The notes under the pieces: generated by a model
The model's database searches: none
Seen by the model: only the letters and a program-made list of their open reading frames with translations
What the model was told of the DNA's origin: nothing
Translations under genes and position numbers: made by a program
Part shown: positions 61,355-64,000 of the stretch, in pieces
Position numbering within the stretch: the stretch's first letter is position 1
Layout: each line of letters opens with the position of its first letter
Source: Arthrobacter pascens
GTDB taxonomy: Bacteria > Actinomycetota > Actinomycetes > Actinomycetales > Micrococcaceae
Direction: 5' to 3'
DNA length: 64,000 nt
Assembly: GCF_030816475.1 (NCBI RefSeq)
Contig: NZ_JAUSXF010000001.1
Coordinates: 310,001 to 374,000, forward strand

Positions 61355-62791
61355 TTAGTTGTCTGTGCGCTGACGTATCTGAAGGTCTGTAAGGGTTGCG
61401 GACCCTTCCCCGGCGAAGACGCCGATGCGACTGGCCGGCGAGTCGTAGATCCGGCTGCTGAGGGCAACCTGCCGATCCAGGACGGCGACACAGAGGTCCC
61501 CGTCAACCACGAGTTCGAGGGTGTGCTCTCCGGGAGCCACATGGCAGGGGCGTTCCAGTTCGATGTCGAACGGAACGTCCCCGGAGACATGCCATTGGGC
61601 GTCGCCGGTGACTTTCCTCGGCCACCGGTCGAAAACCATGCGGCCGCGTTTCGGTTCCAGGCGCAACACGTAGGACTGGTCCCCGTCCTGGCTTGAGCGC
61701 AGCAACAGCCCGCATTCGGTGGTGTTGGCTTCGATGTTGAGGACTGCCTTGGCGTAGAACTGGCTGGGCATTTCTTCGTCGGAGACGACGGCGGCGTACC
61801 CGTCTGGTACGTCCAGTCGAGTCGGCAGGTCGTTCGCCAGTGATGCCGGCACGTCCTCCCAGAAGCTGTCAACGAGTTCGTCAGCTAATCCGAATCCCAG
61901 GGTTCCGTCCGCGTTCTGCCGGGCTTCCAGGACGGACATGGTCCCGGCCCACTGCCAGGGACCGTCGTCGGTGTTGCCCTCCTTGCTCGCGATCCACCCG
62001 AAAAAGAAGCGGCGTCCGTCGCGTTCGGCGGTCTTGGAGGCGTAGAAGGCGCGCCCATCGACGCTTTCCAGGTCTGGTACCGTCCATGGACCATCCGGGC
62101 TCTTGGCCATGCGGTACCGGGTGGTGAAGGATTCGGAGAACTCTGAATAGACCATGTACCACCAGTCGCCCCAGGAGAAGACGTCCGGGCATTCATGGGT
62201 GATGTAGCGGCGTGGGTCCCAGAAGGGGTCTGTGTGCTCCCACGTCATCAGGTCGCTGGAGACGCACTGGGCTATGACACCGCGACGGCGTTCGGGTCCG
62301 GTGGAGTGCCGGGCTGCAAGGAGCATCCGCCACTGGCCCGCGGCCTCGTCCCGGAAGACGAAGGGATCCCGCCAGTCGCCGGACTCGAAGCCGTCCGGTG
62401 CGCCGAAGGTAAGTTCCGGGTGCTTCACCCAGGACTGCATTCCATCGGTGCTCGTGGCATGCATGACTAGCTGAAGGGGCGCCCCGTCCGATCCGAGGTG
62501 ACGCGGATTCTGGCCGGTGTAGAACAGATGGTGGATGCCGGTCTCGTCTACGATGACACTGCCCGTGTAGGCGTTGAAATCCGCGTCTGTTTCGCTTCCG
62601 TGCTTTAGGGAAACGCCCTGGTCCTCAAATTGCGTGAGGTCTTTAGTGGTGACGAGGTTCCACGAGGTTCCCGGTTTCGGGTCTGCACGGACCTCGTGAA
62701 GGTAAAAGAGCCAGAACTCTCCGTCCTTCTCAAAGGGGATAAGATCTCCAACCCATCCATCGGAGGGCTGGAAGAATACTGAGCTTTTCAT
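61355..62791 (-). CDS. GH32 family glycoside hydrolase
   Basis: 478 residues with no signal peptide, so probably cytosolic. The five-bladed GH-J propeller carries the three acidic positions: nucleophile Asp16 in GWVGDLIPF (a variant of WMNDPNG), the RDP motif at 141-143 and acid/base Glu200 in HECPDVF. The C-terminal beta-sandwich (about 330-478) ends in SRIYDSPASRIGVFAGEGSATLTDLQIRQ. The family cleaves beta-fructosides (sucrose, inulin, levan), some by transfer. It is the first gene of the operon GH32-SBP-permease-permease-LacI, with its own promoter and operators upstream. Confidence 0.92.
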   Translation of the reverse strand: MKSSVFFQPSDGWVGDLIPFEKDGEFWLFYLHEVRADPKPGTSWNLVTTKDLTQFEDQGVSLKHGSETDADFNAYTGSVIVDETGIHHLFYTGQNPRHLGSDGAPLQLVMHATSTDGMQSWVKHPELTFGAPDGFESGDWRDPFVFRDEAAGQWRMLLAARHSTGPERRRGVIAQCVSSDLMTWEHTDPFWDPRRYITHECPDVFSWGDWWYMVYSEFSESFTTRYRMAKSPDGPWTVPDLESVDGRAFYASKTAERDGRRFFFGWIASKEGNTDDGPWQWAGTMSVLEARQNADGTLGFGLADELVDSFWEDVPASLANDLPTRLDVPDGYAAVVSDEEMPSQFYAKAVLNIEANTTECGLLLRSSQDGDQSYVLRLEPKRGRMVFDRWPRKVTGDAQWHVSGDVPFDIELERPCHVAPGEHTLELVVDGDLCVAVLDRQVALSSRIYDSPASRIGVFAGEGSATLTDLQIRQRTDN

Positions 62792-62811
62792 CGGCGCTGA
62801 TGTCCATTTCT

Positions 62812-62873
62812 GCTAAAGCGTTTTACCACCTGTAATGTATCGCTTCGCTTAAGTTTGATCAAGCGTTTTAGCA
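62812..62873 (-). promoter_or_regulatory. GH32 operon promoter with two LacI-type operators
   Basis: On the minus strand, -35 TTGATC (62862-62857) and -10 TACATT (62839-62834) are exactly 17 bases apart. Near-palindromic CG-centred sites TAAAGCGTTTTA (62814-62825) and CAAGCGTTTTAG (62860-62871) lie downstream of and over the -35, 45 bases apart centre to centre. This is the arrangement expected for LacI-type repression, possibly with looping. Confidence 0.8.
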
Positions 62874-63061
62874 AATTTGGTTTGGCCAGGTGCTGCCTCA
62901 AGGCCCGGCAGAGCAAACCTTTCAACTGCAACGGAATCAGGGCTAGCCTGTTCCTAGGCATGGTAGGCCGCTACCGGGTGTAGGTTTCTCGATTGGCATG
63001 GGCCAAGGGGCAAATAGTGGGGGAATCTTTTCCTGTCGGTTCGGGACCGGTTCAGAGACCA

Positions 63062-64000
63062 ATGGTTGGGCCGCGCCAGGACGAAGAGAATCCCGGCTTT
63101 GATAACCACGCCCCCCACGCCATGACGGTGCTAGTGGTGGACGACGACCCTGGGTCCCTGCTCGTTGCACAGGCCGCCGTTGAGAAGTCAGGCCACCGTT
63201 GCATCGTCGCCTCGGACGGGGACATGGCCTGGGAGCTTTACCAGGAACATCACCCTGAAGTAGTGGTCACTGACCTCATGATGCCCGGGCTCAACGGGTA
63301 TGACCTGTGCCGGGCTATCCGCGCCGCCGAAAACGGTTCCTATGCCTACGTGGTCCTGCTGACCTCACACGGGGCGCGGGAAGACGTCCTCGAAGGCATG
63401 AAGGCCGGAGCCGATGACTACGTGACCAAACCGCTGGACCCGTTCATCCTGCATACCCGGCTGCTGGCAGCCCGGCGGGTGACGACACTTCACGGCGCGC
63501 TGGCCGAAGCCCTCACCGAAACCAGGGGCAGCAACGAGAGGCTGGCCGAGTTCACCGGCCGGGTCAGCCACGACCTGCGCAATCCGTTGACGTCCATCCT
63601 TGGCTACGTTGAGCTCGGCTCCATGGAAGCGGAAACGGACCAGGAATCCGCCGCCGAATACCTCGAAATCGTCGGCCACAGTGCCCGCAGGATGCTGTCC
63701 ATGGTGGAGGAACTACTCACGTTCGCCTCCATCGGCGGTTCCCTGGTCAGGTCCCGGCTGTCGCTGGCGGATCTCGTGAAGGACGTCGCCGACGACCTGA
63801 ACCTGGGTCTGAGGGAGGCCGGTGCGGTGGTGGAGTGTGAGGACCTTGACTTCGACGCCGACGGAAGCCAGATGCGGGTGGCGCTACAGAACCTGATCCA
63901 GAATGCAGTGGCTTACCGGCGGGAAGGGATTCCCCCTGTCATCCGGATCCACGGCGACCGGACGCCTGCCGGCGTCGTTATCCGGGTGGCGGACAACGGC
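63062..64000 (+). CDS. Receiver-histidine kinase hybrid (partial, runs off the window)
   Basis: The frame is open from ATG 63062 (or 63122, MTVLVVDDDPG) to the window end, so at least 313 residues are visible. The N-terminal receiver has the DDD acidic cluster, phospho-acceptor Asp in VVVTDLMMPGLNGYDLC and Lys in DYVTKPLDPF. A short coiled linker leads to the DHp helix EFTGRVSHDLRNPLTSILGYVELG with the phosphorylatable His, then the ATPase N box LIQNAVAY and G1 VRVADNG at the last bases. There is no membrane helix. Such proteins read a phosphoryl signal from a partner kinase. It is separated by about 190 bases from the divergent fructan operon. Confidence 0.9.
   Translation, partial: MVGPRQDEENPGFDNHAPHAMTVLVVDDDPGSLLVAQAAVEKSGHRCIVASDGDMAWELYQEHHPEVVVTDLMMPGLNGYDLCRAIRAAENGSYAYVVLLTSHGAREDVLEGMKAGADDYVTKPLDPFILHTRLLAARRVTTLHGALAEALTETRGSNERLAEFTGRVSHDLRNPLTSILGYVELGSMEAETDQESAAEYLEIVGHSARRMLSMVEELLTFASIGGSLVRSRLSLADLVKDVADDLNLGLREAGAVVECEDLDFDADGSQMRVALQNLIQNAVAYRREGIPPVIRIHGDRTPAGVVIRVADNG

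Noticed and set aside
1..64000. CRISPR arrays, tRNA or rRNA genes, prophage and integrase genes
   Set aside because: Looked for by eye on both strands; no regularly spaced repeats, cloverleaf-like genes, tyrosine integrase or phage structural motifs were recognised.

Overview
The window looks like chromosomal DNA of a high-GC actinobacterium, most likely a Micrococcaceae soil organism of the Arthrobacter/Pseudarthrobacter kind. This is inferred from codon usage, gene content (fused ECF transporter, cobalamin-dependent MetH, actinobacterial IS110-type transposase, GH32 sugar operon) and many ATGA-type gene overlaps. No tRNA, rRNA, CRISPR array or phage structural gene was recognised.

Layout. 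(1) 1-12500 is a patchwork accessory region: small single-gene functions (reductase-like, tandem membrane proteins, P-loop kinase, DinB, GNAT, PPOX, nucleotidyltransferase, MerR/CMD pair), a serine resolvase and an IS110-type transposase. The segment 3535-11925 is bounded by inverted ~48-bp ends and by an exact 8-bp direct repeat, so it looks like one 8.4-kb transposed unit; a third copy of the end lies at 839-886. (2) 12500-20308 holds FabF/TetR and hydrolase/LysR divergent pairs and a heterodimeric ABC exporter. (3) 20309-36077 looks like a defence island: a three-gene operon of SMC-like ATPase, soluble histidine kinase and receiver-kinase fusion; a HEPN/AbiU2-like gene; a type I restriction-modification operon (hsdM-hsdS-DUF262/RAMA-DUF4357-hsdR); and an unrecognised 434-residue protein. 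(4) 36129-43427 carries MetH and a candidate vitamin B12 uptake module (one-polypeptide ECF transporter plus DUF4430-like lipoprotein). (5) 43574-56889 holds regulators, a frameshifted MFS gene, a giant secreted polysaccharide-lyase-like protein, a phosphoesterase, a second MFS gene and a membrane-anchored zinc metalloprotease. (6) 57025-62873 is a complete fructan-type operon (GH32, binding protein, two permeases, LacI) with a readable promoter and two operators. (7) 63062 to the end is a truncated receiver-histidine kinase gene.

The candidate new system is the operon 24479->20327. A coiled-coil ATPase could be the sensor, passing its signal to a kinase with no membrane segment, which would phosphorylate a receiver domain fused to an aminoglycoside-phosphotransferase-like kinase. 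A family of very similar GC-rich hairpins sits at five gene ends between 40 and 57 kb and probably works as bidirectional terminators. All functional statements rest on reading motifs and context by eye; no database search was run.
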